DNA from: an uncultured Bacteroidales bacterium
GTDB taxonomy: Bacteria > Bacteroidota > Bacteroidia > Bacteroidales > Paludibacteraceae
NCBI GenBank assembly: GCA_900321605.1
Contig: ONWR01000015.1
Location: forward strand, 1-41,626
Length of the DNA: 41,626 bases
Reading direction: 5' to 3'
Positions within the stretch are counted from its first letter, which is position 1. Each line of letters starts with the position of its first letter. Under the pieces are notes generated by a model, which was not told the DNA's origin, ran no database searches, and was given only the letters and a program-made list of their open reading frames with translations. Below are positions 1 to 8,825 of this stretch, in pieces. Position numbers and translations under genes: made by a program.

Positions 1-30
1 GAGGAAGAATATGTATATCAATCGTTTCAT
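1..30 (-). CDS. start of a gene running off the left edge (possible DUF4249-type lipoprotein)
   Basis: An ATG at 30-28 on the minus strand lies one base after the TGA stop of the TonB receptor gene (34-32). The ten visible codons read MKRLIYIFFL, a positively charged start followed by a hydrophobic run, as expected of a signal peptide. In Bacteroidota, receptors with this architecture are often followed by a DUF4249 lipoprotein gene, so that family is a context guess only. Ten codons cannot identify a family. Confidence 0.5.
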   Translation of the reverse strand, partial: MKRLIYIFFL

Positions 31-31
31 C

Positions 32-2473
32 TCAGAACTTAAAGGTATAACTCAAACTTGGTAATATCGGTAAGAGGCTGAATTTATATAACTTACCACC
101 TCTCGGATAGACCAGAAAGGGGTTCAGATGGCTGTATACATTATAAATGGATATATTGAGCATATGGTCAAAATCCGGATGTTTCTTATCGGGCAGATGA
201 CAGGTAGCGCCTAAGTCCAGACGGTGATAGTCCGGCATCTTATAGTTATTCCGTTCGCTGACGTAGTTGACATCAATAGCCTTAGGTTCTTTGGGTGTTT
301 GGATAGCGGAATAGAGCCATGAGTCATAGTGCTGCAAAGCGAGAGTTCCGCGCGTACCCGTACCATAAACAAAAGTAGCGGCTACTTCCCATTGCTTGTT
401 GATCTTGTACTGCAAGGTGACACTCAGATCATGCTCACGGTCGTACTTGGCGTGAAAAGGCTCCCCGCCGTTGAGTTCCTGACCGGCTTTATTGAACTGC
501 CTCATCGTCCGGCTCCATGTATAACCGATCCAACCGGTGACGGGTCCTACGGTACGTTTGGCAAGGAGCTGCACGCCGTAACTCCAACCGTCCCCTATAC
601 AGACCTGTGTCTGCCAATTCTTACCGCTCATGTACGAGGCGCCGTCTTGGTACTCCAAGAGGTTCAGCATCTTCTTGTAGTATCCCTCCACGGAAAGTTC
701 CACCTGATTGCAGATGTTATAGGTGATACCTGCGGCTACCTGCATCGACCGCATCGGCGGCACTTTGGCGGTCACGGGCACCCAGAGGTCAGTAGGCATA
801 GAGACGGAGCTGTTGGAGAGCATATGGACGTACTGCGACATATAGGCGTAGCTCATCTTGATGGCTACATCCTTATGGGGCAAGAACCGCAGTCCTACGC
901 GGGGTTCGAAGGAGTAATAGGTCTTGCCTTCGGTATGATAGAGGGCGGCATGAAGCCCCACGTTCGCCTTAAACCACGAGCAAGGTGTATAGCTGTCCTC
1001 TATGTATAGCCCTGCCTCATGCGTATAGACCGTCCCGCCCACAGAGATCGTGGTGTCCAGACGCATGTCCCTTGAGCCATCATTGGAGTCCACTATCCAA
1101 TGTCCTACCTGCGGATGAAACGTATGCCACGTATAGGTAGCCCCGAAATGCACCTCATGACGCGCGTTCGGTCTCCATTCAAAGTTCATCTGCGCCATCA
1201 GATCCATGATAAAAGAGTTATACCCTGCCTGCCGCTCGGTATTACCGTCCTCAGCATTCTTGGCAAACTCGGTCTGCGTCATCGCCAGTTTGTATTTATA
1301 CCTCGTGCAACTGATTTGCGAAGTACTATAGAGCCGACCGTTGAACCGATGTTCGTACTGCAAAGCGCCGAAGATATTTCCCCAGTTATACCGCATACGG
1401 AGGTTCGTGGGTCCTTTGGTGGCGGTGGACTGCTTGGTGCGGATACGGTTATAGACGACATCATCGCCCATGTAGAAAGAGACGCTCAGTTTGTCATCGG
1501 AAGAGAAGGTATGGGTTATTTTGGCATTGAGGTCATAGAAATAATAGCCACCGGTAGAGATGGAGTCTCCTCCGGATTTGGCAGTAGAGAGCGCTGTGGT
1601 GATCGGCAGCGCCAAGAGGTCATAGAGCGTACGGCGGGCAGAGATGATAAAGGTCGTCTTTGCCTTCACCGGATCTTTGGCACGAAGCCGTCTCCATTCG
1701 TCCTTTTTCCAATAGATCGGTCCTTCGACCGACAGTTTGGTGGAGACGATGCCGATAGTGAGGTTGCCGTGATAGCCGAAAGCGTCACCGTCTTTCTGCC
1801 GCACATCGATGATAGACGAGAGCCTTCCGCCGTACCGAGCCGGGAAATTGCCCTCGTAGAGGGTCACGTTCTTCACCGCGTCGGCATTGAAGACCGAGAA
1901 GAATCCGAACATATGGTTGACCGAATAGAGCGGCACGCCGTCGAGCATGATCAGGTTCTCATCGGGTCCACCGCCTCGTACGTAGAGTCCGGACGAACCT
2001 TCCGAACCGGACTGCACACCGGGCAGCAGTTGGATCGCCTTCATGACATCCACCTCACCTCCGATAGCGGGGATGCCTTTGATCTGCGAGACCGGCACTT
2101 CGACTGCGGACATCTGCACCGACTGCGGCGCAGAGACCGACTGTTTGCCGGAGATCACCACCTCTTCGAGGATATTCGAACTCTCCAAGGGCAGTTCAAT
2201 GAGGGTGTCTGAACGCAGTACGAAAGGCTCCGTCCACGGGGCGTCATACCCCACATATCCGGCTTGCAGATGAACGGAGTCGGCAGGGATAGTGAGCGAG
2301 TAGAAACCATTGACGTTCGTCACGGTACCTACTCCGCTGTACAGATCCATCACGGTGGCACCAATGAGTCTCTCGCCGGTCTTGCTATCCAACACGAATC
2401 CGCTCACCGTAGGGTTTTTAGCCCATACGACAAGCGGAATCAGGGTTGCTATCAGACCGACGGTGTATCGCAT
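32..2473 (-). CDS. TonB-dependent receptor with N-terminal carboxypeptidase-like regulatory domain
   Basis: An 813-aa outer-membrane receptor expected to import a ligand using TonB energy. It has a signal peptide (residues about 1-18, ending VVWAK). A CarboxypepD_reg-like beta-sandwich follows (about 20-105, SGFVLDSKTGERLIGATV). The plug domain is at about 110-225, with LPGVQSGSEGSSGLYVRGG and ENLIMLDGVPLY. The rest is a long beta-barrel ending in the aromatic terminus SLSYTFKF typical of BAM substrates. It is shorter than SusC proteins (about 1000 aa), and no SusD gene follows, so a glycan-specific SusC role is not supported. The substrate is unknown. The start ATG (2473) lies 10 bp after the rseP stop, suggesting co-transcription with rseP and dxr. 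A possible lipoprotein gene follows at once. Confidence 0.93.
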   Translation of the reverse strand: MRYTVGLIATLIPLVVWAKNPTVSGFVLDSKTGERLIGATVMDLYSGVGTVTNVNGFYSLTIPADSVHLQAGYVGYDAPWTEPFVLRSDTLIELPLESSNILEEVVISGKQSVSAPQSVQMSAVEVPVSQIKGIPAIGGEVDVMKAIQLLPGVQSGSEGSSGLYVRGGGPDENLIMLDGVPLYSVNHMFGFFSVFNADAVKNVTLYEGNFPARYGGRLSSIIDVRQKDGDAFGYHGNLTIGIVSTKLSVEGPIYWKKDEWRRLRAKDPVKAKTTFIISARRTLYDLLALPITTALSTAKSGGDSISTGGYYFYDLNAKITHTFSSDDKLSVSFYMGDDVVYNRIRTKQSTATKGPTNLRMRYNWGNIFGALQYEHRFNGRLYSTSQISCTRYKYKLAMTQTEFAKNAEDGNTERQAGYNSFIMDLMAQMNFEWRPNARHEVHFGATYTWHTFHPQVGHWIVDSNDGSRDMRLDTTISVGGTVYTHEAGLYIEDSYTPCSWFKANVGLHAALYHTEGKTYYSFEPRVGLRFLPHKDVAIKMSYAYMSQYVHMLSNSSVSMPTDLWVPVTAKVPPMRSMQVAAGITYNICNQVELSVEGYYKKMLNLLEYQDGASYMSGKNWQTQVCIGDGWSYGVQLLAKRTVGPVTGWIGYTWSRTMRQFNKAGQELNGGEPFHAKYDREHDLSVTLQYKINKQWEVAATFVYGTGTRGTLALQHYDSWLYSAIQTPKEPKAIDVNYVSERNNYKMPDYHRLDLGATCHLPDKKHPDFDHMLNISIYNVYSHLNPFLVYPRGGKLYKFSLLPILPSLSYTFKF

Positions 2474-2483
2474 AGACAGCCGA

Positions 2484-3908
2484 TTAGAAGAAATATCTCA
2501 ATATATCATTTCCGTTCGCTAAGATCAACAGCGCTATCAAGATCCACCAACCTATGTTATTCGCTTTCTCCAAGAACTGATCACTCGGTTTGCGGCGGGT
2601 GATCATCTCCACAATGAGGAAGAGGATATATCCACCGTCCAAAGCAGGGATCGGCAGGAAGTTCATGAAGGCGAGGATGAGACTGATGATCGCGGTCTTG
2701 TACCAGAAATCAGCCCAGTTCCATACGGAAGGGAAGAGACTGCCGATAGCACCAAAACCACCGACCGACTGTGCCCCTTCTTTGGTGAAGACGAGACGGA
2801 ACTGCTTGACGTAGTTCACGAGGAATTTCCAACCGTGCTTGATGCCGGCAGGAATAGCCTGCAGGAAGGTGTAGGACGTATGTTCGAACGGCAGATCCAA
2901 ACGAGCCTGTACGCCCAAGAGACACTGGTCGCCTAAGAAAGCACGGGTGCTCATCAGCTCCTGATGGCGGTAGAAACCGATCGTGATGGAGTCACAGGGA
3001 TGATTTCTCAGTTCCTGCGTCATCATGACGTAGCAAGGCGTCTCTATCCCTGCGATAGAGACGATACTGTCGCCTTTCTGCAAACCGGCATAATGGGCAG
3101 GCAGGTCAGGCAGGACAGTGTCTAAGACGCAGGGGATCCACTCCGATATGAGTACAAAATGTTGCTTGCGGTAGGACTTATCGGCACGCGCTTTGGCACG
3201 CTCGATCTTATCGAAATCATTCTGGAGAGCGAGGTAACGCGTACCGAGATCTTCGCTCATCGTGAGCGAGACGGTGTCGTCACCGCGCAGAACGAGTACG
3301 TCTCTCTCTCCTTTGATAATCAGGTCGTTCACTACGTCGCCTAACTGCTCCGGTTCAACGCCGTTGATAGAGAGGATCTTATCCTGCTGCTCAAATCCCT
3401 CGCCTTGCAATAACTGCGAATAGTAGAGACCGTCATGCAGGTTGCGAAGCGGTAACTTGTCCGAACCGTAATGCCACGTCAGTAGCACGAAGATCAGCAT
3501 CGCCGTCAGGAAATTGACGAGAATACCGCCTAAGATGATGAAGAAACGTTGCCAAGCGGGTTTGGAACGGAACTCCCAAGACTGCGGCTCGGACGCTAAA
3601 TCGTCCGTCGAGTGCGTCTCATCCACCATACCCGATATCGCACAATAACCGCCGAAAGGCAACCAACCTATACCCCATTCTGTTGTCTCGGGATACTTGC
3701 TCCATTCCTCGTCTTCATTGGAAGCGAAGAACTTAGCGTGCCACTTGCCTTCAAAGAACTTGAAACGCACCAAACTGATGTAGGGGTTAAAAAAGAGATA
3801 GAACTTCTCCACGCGCACCTTAAAGAGCCGTGCGAAGAAAAAATGCCCTAACTCGTGTACGAACACGAGAATACTGAGGGCGAGTATTAACTGTAAAGCT
3901 TGAACCAC
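2484..3908 (-). CDS. rseP: RseP-type site-2 zinc metalloprotease (M50B)
   Basis: A 474-aa intramembrane protease that in other bacteria cleaves anti-sigma factors and leftover signal peptides in the inner membrane. The zinc site HELGH is at residues 18-22 in the first hydrophobic segment. The second catalytic motif, PIPALDGG, lies in a late membrane segment (about 420). The periplasmic part between them contains PDZ-like sequence (for example VLPDLPAHYAGLQKGDSIVS). The length is usual for the Bacteroidota family. The start codon is GTG at 3908; no ATG gives a better amino end. It is 69 bp downstream of dxr, the widely conserved dxr-rseP order, and 10 bp upstream of the TonB receptor gene. The 69-bp gap is filled with short AT-rich repeats. 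Confidence 0.95.
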   Translation of the reverse strand: MVQALQLILALSILVFVHELGHFFFARLFKVRVEKFYLFFNPYISLVRFKFFEGKWHAKFFASNEDEEWSKYPETTEWGIGWLPFGGYCAISGMVDETHSTDDLASEPQSWEFRSKPAWQRFFIILGGILVNFLTAMLIFVLLTWHYGSDKLPLRNLHDGLYYSQLLQGEGFEQQDKILSINGVEPEQLGDVVNDLIIKGERDVLVLRGDDTVSLTMSEDLGTRYLALQNDFDKIERAKARADKSYRKQHFVLISEWIPCVLDTVLPDLPAHYAGLQKGDSIVSIAGIETPCYVMMTQELRNHPCDSITIGFYRHQELMSTRAFLGDQCLLGVQARLDLPFEHTSYTFLQAIPAGIKHGWKFLVNYVKQFRLVFTKEGAQSVGGFGAIGSLFPSVWNWADFWYKTAIISLILAFMNFLPIPALDGGYILFLIVEMITRRKPSDQFLEKANNIGWWILIALLILANGNDILRYFF

Positions 3909-3917
3909 AAGAAATGA

Positions 3918-3984
3918 ATAATTAATAATGAATATTTAATAATGAATATTTACAAATGACAAATGTCAAATCTCAAATCACAAA
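3918..3984. repeat. AT-rich short tandem repeats between dxr and rseP
   Basis: Two copies of an AATAATGAATATTT-like unit are followed by 7-8-bp units of the type CAAATnT/CAAATCA. The array touches the 3' end of dxr. It belongs to the family of short intergenic arrays seen throughout the window. Confidence 0.75.
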
Positions 3985-5126
3985 TATTGCTCCGCAATGC
4001 GGCGGGCTTCGGCGTCGGACGCCACGTAGTCCTCATACGTCGGTTTGGCGATGAAGGGCGTTTGGTCCATCGTCTTAGCGATGATGTCAGACATTTGGAG
4101 GAAGCCGCATCGTCCTTCTCGGAAAGCGAGGTTCGCCACTTCGTTGGCTGCATTGAGCACGCAGGGGATGTTACCTCCTCGGCGCATCGCATCGTAAGCG
4201 AGACCTAAGTTCGGGAACCGATGTAAGTCCGGCTGCTCGAAGGTCAGATCCTTGAGGGCAAAGAGGTCTGCCCTCGGAAAATCGCTTGCGAGTCGTTCGG
4301 GGAACGAGAGGGCGTATTGGATCGGCAGCCTCATGTCGGGTGCCCCGAGTTGCGCTTTGATAGCGCCATCGGTGAACTGCACTGCCGAGTGTACGATCGA
4401 CTGCGGATGAACGAGCACTTGGATCTTCTCCACCGGCACGCCGAAGAGCCATTTGGCTTCTATGACCTCAAAACCTTTGTTCATCATCGAGGCGGAGTCA
4501 ATGGTTATCTTCGCGCCCATATCCCAGTTAGGGTGCTTGAGGGCGTCGGCAGCGGTGACGGTTTTCATCTGGTCGAGTGTGAAGGTACGGAAGGGACCAC
4601 CGGAAGCGGTGAGCAGGATCTTCTCTATCTCCGAGCGGTCTTCGCCTACGAGGGATTGAAAGATAGCGCTGTGCTCACTGTCCACCGGCAGGATCGGCGT
4701 ATGGAACTGCTGCGCGAGGGAGCAGATGATCTCACCTGCTACAACGAGCGTCTCCTTGTTTGCTAAAGCGATCGTCTTACCGGCTTTGATGGCTTCAATC
4801 GTCGGACGGAGTCCTGCGTACCCCACCATGGCGGCTACCACGATATCAATACTGGGCATCGTAACCACCTCGGCGATGGAGTCCGAGCCTGCCCATACTT
4901 TAATGTTGAGTGTTGAGAGTTGAGCGTTGAGAGAGTCATACAGGCTCTCATCGGCGATGCAGACCACTTCGGGATGAAACTCCCTTGCCTGCTCCACCAA
5001 CTTATCTATACTGCGGTTCGCGCAAATAGCGTACACGCTGTACCGCTCGGGGTACGCGCGCACCACATCCAAGGTCTGTGTACCGATCGAACCGGTACTA
5101 CCTAATATACAAAGATTCTTAACCAT
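3978..5126 (-). CDS. dxr: 1-deoxy-D-xylulose 5-phosphate reductoisomerase
   Basis: Converts DXP to 2-C-methyl-D-erythritol 4-phosphate with NADPH, the committed step of MEP isoprenoid synthesis in the cytoplasm. Visible motifs are the nucleotide-binding GSTGSIG at the amino end, the metal/substrate site PVDSEHSA, TASGGPFR, and HPNWDMGAKITIDSASMMNKG followed by FEVIEA. The 382-aa length is normal. I start it at ATG 5126, which shares its A with the TAA stop of the upstream gene (TAATG), implying translational coupling; an in-frame TTG at 5132 would add two residues. Residues about 65-74 (SLNAQLSTLN) are encoded by four 7-bp repeat units of the kind otherwise seen between genes. The fold appears intact. 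Confidence 0.97.
   Translation of the reverse strand: MVKNLCILGSTGSIGTQTLDVVRAYPERYSVYAICANRSIDKLVEQAREFHPEVVCIADESLYDSLNAQLSTLNIKVWAGSDSIAEVVTMPSIDIVVAAMVGYAGLRPTIEAIKAGKTIALANKETLVVAGEIICSLAQQFHTPILPVDSEHSAIFQSLVGEDRSEIEKILLTASGGPFRTFTLDQMKTVTAADALKHPNWDMGAKITIDSASMMNKGFEVIEAKWLFGVPVEKIQVLVHPQSIVHSAVQFTDGAIKAQLGAPDMRLPIQYALSFPERLASDFPRADLFALKDLTFEQPDLHRFPNLGLAYDAMRRGGNIPCVLNAANEVANLAFREGRCGFLQMSDIIAKTMDQTPFIAKPTYEDYVASDAEARRIAEQYL
4905..4932. repeat. four 7-bp tandem units inside dxr
   Basis: Top-strand units GTTGAGT, GTTGAGA, GTTGAGC and GTTGAGA follow one another without a gap inside the dxr reading frame. They are almost the same heptamer as the six-unit array after kdsB at 21601. Confidence 0.9.
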
Positions 5127-5935
5127 TACCAAACAATCGCTTCTTCGGGGTTAACGAACTCACCGGCGTTCCAGATCTCCATCTCCAGATCCAGCTGACC
5201 GTCCATCTGTCCGACGGCTTCACCGGCTTCCACTAACGCGCCTTGCGCCTTGAGCGGACGAGCTACATGACGGTAGATAGTCATGTACGGCGTATGCTGG
5301 ATGATGATGGTGAAGGTGTTGTCTTCGGCACGCTCAATGAGGACTATATGTCCGCGCATGATAGCGAGCACGTTCTCGTTCTTAGGCGTACGTACCACGA
5401 TCGAATACCGATGTTCATCGGGTTTAGCGGACTGCATGATCGCACCCCGTACAGGGCGGTAGAGCTGCTGAACGGTGCGGTTCGGCACGTCGAAGAGCAG
5501 CAGTCGGTCACGCTCTTTGAGTTCGTACTGCTCCTTGAAGGACTCGGTCACTTCGTTGCGTTGCTGCTCCAAGATCTGCGCACGTTCTACACGCTGCATC
5601 GAGTCCAGACTCTGCACGCTGTCCGATTGGATGTCTCCGGCAGTAAGCTGCTTGATGACATCGAGGTACTGACGTTGCAGGGTCAGGTCGGCTTGCAGCG
5701 AGTCCACACGGGCGGATTCCTGAATCAGCTGCTGACGTAAGCTCGCGCTATACCCCGGAAGAATATTCCTCAGCGGGGTATAGACGATCAGTACGGACAG
5801 CAGCACGATCAGTGCCACTATCGAGATGGTGATGAAGCTGATGGCGCCTAACAGACTGACGCGGATGTGAAACACTTCCCGCAGCGTCAGGTCGTCCAGC
5901 ATCGCAAAACGATATTTTCTACGTTTGTTTGACAT
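5126..5935 (-). CDS. M23/LytM-domain membrane protein, catalytically degenerate
   Basis: A 269-aa protein with a short basic amino end, one membrane segment at about residues 30-57 and a coiled-coil-prone stretch (about 70-150, rich in Q, E, L and R). The C-terminal domain has the LytM pattern (QHTPYMTIYRHV, GALVEAGEAVGQMDG, NAGEFVNPEEAI). The zinc signatures are missing: the expected HxH is LDLEME, and the aspartate of HxxxD is absent. It is therefore more likely an EnvC/NlpD-like activator or wall-binding factor than a peptidase. I start it at ATG 5935 (MSNKRRKYRF); the longer frame to 5992 only translates the upstream tandem repeat. The stop overlaps the dxr start. Confidence 0.82.
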   Translation of the reverse strand: MSNKRRKYRFAMLDDLTLREVFHIRVSLLGAISFITISIVALIVLLSVLIVYTPLRNILPGYSASLRQQLIQESARVDSLQADLTLQRQYLDVIKQLTAGDIQSDSVQSLDSMQRVERAQILEQQRNEVTESFKEQYELKERDRLLLFDVPNRTVQQLYRPVRGAIMQSAKPDEHRYSIVVRTPKNENVLAIMRGHIVLIERAEDNTFTIIIQHTPYMTIYRHVARPLKAQGALVEAGEAVGQMDGQLDLEMEIWNAGEFVNPEEAIVW

Positions 5936-6015
5936 TGTTTGATGTCGTTTGATGTTGTTTGATGTTGTTTGATGTTGTTTGAACGATTTCAAACCCTCAA
6001 ACTTTCAAACCTTCA
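5936..6015. repeat. 10-bp and 8-bp tandem repeats between fumA and the LytM gene
   Basis: About four copies of a TGTTTGATGT-type decamer (5936-5980) are followed by CAAACCCT/CAAACTTT/CAAACCTT octamers. The decamer array stays open in the LytM frame and produces a false amino-terminal extension of that gene. Confidence 0.8.
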
Positions 6016-6017
6016 AA

Positions 6018-7658
6018 CTATAAAATAGTGCAACCCTCGCAGGGCTTCAACTGTTTGAAGAAATCATTGCCTTTGTCGTCCACGAGGATGAATGCCGGGA
6101 AGTTCTCCACCTCAATCTTCCAGATGGCTTCCATACCCAGTTCGGGGTACTCCACGCACTCGATGGACTTGATATTGTTCTGCGCCAAGATAGCAGCAGG
6201 ACCGCCAATAGAACCGAGGTAGAAGCCGCCGTGTTTCTGACAAGCATTGGTGACGTCGATGGAACGGTTACCCTTAGCGAGCATGATGAGCGAACCGCCG
6301 TGATCTTGGAACTCATCTACGTACGGATCCATACGTCCGGCGGTAGTCGGGCCCATCGAACCGCAAGGCATACCAGCAGGGGTCTTTGCCGGTCCGGCAT
6401 AGTAGATAGGATGATTCTTGAGGTACTCGGGCATCGGTTCGCCTGCATCCAGACGCGCTTTGATCTTCGCATGAGCGATGTCACGACCAACGATGATTGT
6501 ACCGTTCAGGCTCAGACGCGTACCGATCGGGTATTTCGTCAGAATAGCGCATACATCTTTCATCGGCTGATTGAGGTCGATACGAACAGCATCGCCTTCA
6601 CCTGCCTGACGCAGCTCCTCGGGAATGAGGGAAGCGGGGTTGTTATCGAGTTTCTCGATCCAGATACCGTCTTTGTTGATCTTACATTTGATGTTACGAT
6701 CGGCAGAGCAGCTCACGCCCAGACCGATCGGGCAGCTCGCACCGTGACGCGGCAGACGAACGACACGCACGTCATGCGCCATGTACTTACCGCCGAACTG
6801 CGCACCAAGACCGATCTTGTATGCCTCTTGGAGCAGCTGTTTCTCCAACTCGATATCGCGGAAAGCACGACCTGTCTCATCGCCGGTGGTCGGCAGGGAG
6901 TCGTAGTAATGGGTCGAAGCGAGCTTGACGGTCAGCAGGTTCTTCTCCGCCGAGGTACCGCCGATGACGATAGCGATGTGGTAAGGCGGACAAGCAGCCG
7001 TACCGAGGCTCTTCATCTTCTCCACGAGGAACGGAATGAGCGTACCCGGGTTCTGGATACGCGCCTTGGTCTCTTGGTAGAGGTAGGTCTTGTTAGCCGA
7101 ACCACCACCTTTGGTTACGCAAAGGAAACGATACTCGTTGCCCTCGGTAGCCTCTAAGTCAATCTGTGCCGGGAGGTTGCATTTGGTGTTCACCTCGTCG
7201 TACATGTTGAGCGGTGCATTCTGCGAATAACGCAGGTTGCACTCGGTGTAGGTATTGAACACTCCTTTGCTCAACGCCTCTTCGTCGCAGAAACCTGTCC
7301 ACACCTCTTGGCCTTTCTCGCCGTGGATGATAGCCGTACCGGTATCTTGGCAGAGCGGTAACTGTCCTTTGCAAGCCACTTCAGCGTTGCGCAGGAAGGT
7401 CAGCGCTACGTATTTATCATTATCGGAAGCCTCGGGGTCACGCAGGATTTTCGCTACCTGCTCGTTATGCGAGCGGCGAAGCATGAAACTCACGTCATGA
7501 AAAGCCTGTTGCGCCATGAGGGTCAATGCCTCCGGCTGCACTTTGAGGATCTCGTGTCCTTCAAACTCGCTGACCGATACATAGTCTTTGGTCAGCAGAT
7601 AATACTCTGTTTCGTCCTTACCAAGTTGAAACATCGGAGCATACTTAAAATTTGCCAT
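6018..7658 (-). CDS. fumA: class I (4Fe-4S) fumarate hydratase
   Basis: Catalyses reversible hydration of fumarate to malate. In anaerobic Bacteroidota this serves the reductive branch to succinate. The 546-aa length matches E. coli FumA/FumB (548 aa). The family cysteines are visible in [30 protein letters not shown] and [18 protein letters not shown], consistent with an oxygen-sensitive 4Fe-4S cluster. The C-terminal part contains [21 protein letters not shown]. The ATG at 7658 is preceded by a clear Bacteroidota promoter at 7788-7818 and a long heptamer array lying within the 5' leader. FumA and FumB cannot be told apart from sequence. Confidence 0.97.
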   Translation of the reverse strand: MANFKYAPMFQLGKDETEYYLLTKDYVSVSEFEGHEILKVQPEALTLMAQQAFHDVSFMLRRSHNEQVAKILRDPEASDNDKYVALTFLRNAEVACKGQLPLCQDTGTAIIHGEKGQEVWTGFCDEEALSKGVFNTYTECNLRYSQNAPLNMYDEVNTKCNLPAQIDLEATEGNEYRFLCVTKGGGSANKTYLYQETKARIQNPGTLIPFLVEKMKSLGTAACPPYHIAIVIGGTSAEKNLLTVKLASTHYYDSLPTTGDETGRAFRDIELEKQLLQEAYKIGLGAQFGGKYMAHDVRVVRLPRHGASCPIGLGVSCSADRNIKCKINKDGIWIEKLDNNPASLIPEELRQAGEGDAVRIDLNQPMKDVCAILTKYPIGTRLSLNGTIIVGRDIAHAKIKARLDAGEPMPEYLKNHPIYYAGPAKTPAGMPCGSMGPTTAGRMDPYVDEFQDHGGSLIMLAKGNRSIDVTNACQKHGGFYLGSIGGPAAILAQNNIKSIECVEYPELGMEAIWKIEVENFPAFILVDDKGNDFFKQLKPCEGCTIL

Positions 7659-7673
7659 AGTATATATATTTTT

Positions 7674-7771
7674 GTCGTTAGTCGTTGGTCGTTGGTCGTT
7701 AGACCTTAGTCGTTGGTCGTTAGACCTTAGTCGTTGGTCGTTGGTCGATGGTCTTTAGTCGATGGGCGTTA
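7674..7771. repeat. 14-unit heptanucleotide array
   Basis: Fourteen consecutive 7-bp units, mostly GTCGTTG, GTCGTTA, GACCTTA and GTCGATG. It is the longest such array in the window. It sits in the transcribed leader of fumA, downstream of the promoter at 7788-7818. The reverse complement of GTTGGTC matches the GACCAAC units at 31782-31802. Confidence 0.95.
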
Positions 7772-7787
7772 GACCGCAATTTGGGTG

Positions 7788-7818
7788 CAAAGGTACACTT
7801 TTTTTTGCATATATGCAA
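7788..7818 (-). promoter_or_regulatory. Bacteroidota sigma-ABfr type promoter for fumA
   Basis: On the minus strand, TTG (7818-7816), then 20 bp, then TACCTTTG (7795-7788). This fits the known Bacteroidota consensus TTG-N19-21-TAnnTTTG. Transcription would start near 7782, giving a leader of about 120 nt that contains the heptamer array. Confidence 0.88.
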
Positions 7819-7985
7819 GAAAAATAATTAAAAATTAAAAATTAAGAATTAAAAATATAGAAAAAGCGTCCGATTTTCGGACGTGTACGCACGGTTGGAG
7901 TCACTATTTCATCGGTATTAAGTCGATATTTTAACGATATTACATCGGTATCCCGATTTTAAATCTTCAAATTTTTCATTTTTTT

Positions 7986-8016
7986 TTGTTTATGTCAAAA
8001 AAAAGATGTACCTTTG
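7986..8016 (+). promoter_or_regulatory. Bacteroidota-type promoter for the ArsG/CcdA-like gene
   Basis: TTG (7986-7988), 20 bp, TACCTTTG (8009-8016), 28 bp before the start codon at 8045. The match is as good as that of fumA. Confidence 0.88.
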
Positions 8017-8044
8017 CACGATTTTTTGAGAAGAAAGACAATTT

Positions 8045-8770
8045 ATGGTACAACTATTCACTGCATTGCTATTAGGTCTGCTGACGATACTGGATCCCTG
8101 CACACTGATGACCAGTATAACAGCTATTGGCTATATAGACAAGGAGATCAACAACAAAAAGCTCGTTCTGACGAACGGGTTGATGTTCGTTTTGGGTAAG
8201 TTAGCGACGTATGTTCTGCTGAGTATTCCGTTTCTTGCGGGGGCTCAGACCGATGGTATTCAACATCTGTTGGCGCATTGGGGTGAACCGATATTGGCAG
8301 GGTTCATGCTCATCTGCGGCGTGGTGTTGCTCTTCAGCGGACACCACCACCATGAGCATGATCACGGAATCAGCAAATGGCTCAAAGACACAGACAGCAA
8401 AGAGAGCTGGATCTGGTCGTTTATATTGGGTATATTCTTTGCGATCGCTTTCTGTCCGCATCGGTTAGTGTATTTCCTGACGATGATAGATATCACGCTG
8501 ACCCTTCCGAGCACTTGGAATTGGGTCATGCCGGTGGTGTTCAGTTTAGGAACCGGTGTGCCTATTATGCTGATTGCATGGTTAGTAAGTTACAGCGCGG
8601 TAAGTATCGGCAACCTTACAAGCAAGATGGGAGCCTTCGAGAAATGGTTCCGACATATATGCGCGGTGTTGTTCCTCATTTTGGGCGTATATCTCGCTAT
8701 CCATTGCTATATTGAGGCGCACGACCACAATCACTGCTGCGAACACCACCATTGTGAATTGACGATTTGA
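8045..8770 (+). CDS. CcdA/DsbD-like membrane protein, ArsG-type permease family
   Basis: A 241-aa inner-membrane protein with about six membrane segments. The two-cysteine signature of the CcdA/DsbD superfamily is present: LDPCT in the first segment and AFCPHRL in the fourth. FTALLLGLLT and ITAIGYIDKEI resemble Bacteroidota proteins annotated as ArsG-family aromatic arsenical permeases. Unusual features are a His-rich loop, HHHHEHDHG (about 99-107), and a His/Cys-rich C-terminus, HDHNHCCEHHHC, which suggest metal binding. Likely roles are thiol/electron transfer across the membrane or metal/metalloid export; the sequence does not decide. It has its own promoter (7986-8016). No arsenic or cytochrome c genes are adjacent. 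Confidence 0.8.
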   Translation: MVQLFTALLLGLLTILDPCTLMTSITAIGYIDKEINNKKLVLTNGLMFVLGKLATYVLLSIPFLAGAQTDGIQHLLAHWGEPILAGFMLICGVVLLFSGHHHHEHDHGISKWLKDTDSKESWIWSFILGIFFAIAFCPHRLVYFLTMIDITLTLPSTWNWVMPVVFSLGTGVPIMLIAWLVSYSAVSIGNLTSKMGAFEKWFRHICAVLFLILGVYLAIHCYIEAHDHNHCCEHHHCELTI

Positions 8771-8821
8771 CGATTGACGAGGTACGATTTATTGACGATT
8801 TATTTATATTGACGATTGACC
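8757..8821. repeat. TTGACGA-type repeats between the ArsG/CcdA-like gene and trmN6
   Basis: Repeated TTGACGATT-like units with insertions of TTATTTA. The array overlaps the last codons and stop of the ArsG/CcdA-like gene (8757-8770). A similar array lies at about 11530-11600. Confidence 0.75.
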
Positions 8822-8825
8822 AAAT

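Larger units (their letters stand above)
7659..8044. other. divergent intergenic region between fumA and the ArsG/CcdA-like gene
   Basis: This 386-bp gap holds a 14-unit heptamer array (7674-7771), the fumA promoter, an AAAAATT-type repeat (about 7826-7860) and the promoter of the rightward gene. Between 7861 and 7985 I see only AT-rich sequence with ATCGGTAT/ATTACATCGGTA-like fragments (tcatcggtatt, ttacatcggta). I see no gene. Confidence 0.7.

Noticed and set aside
1100-2212. 370-aa plus-strand open frame
   Set aside because: It is wholly antisense to the TonB receptor, with no promoter and a composition expected of a shadow frame.
5936-5992. Longer amino end for the LytM gene
   Set aside because: The added residues (QHQTTSNNIKRHQT type) are only the translation of the upstream decamer repeat.
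6231-7157. 308-aa plus-strand open frame
   Set aside because: It lies antisense to the well-supported class I fumarase and resembles no protein.
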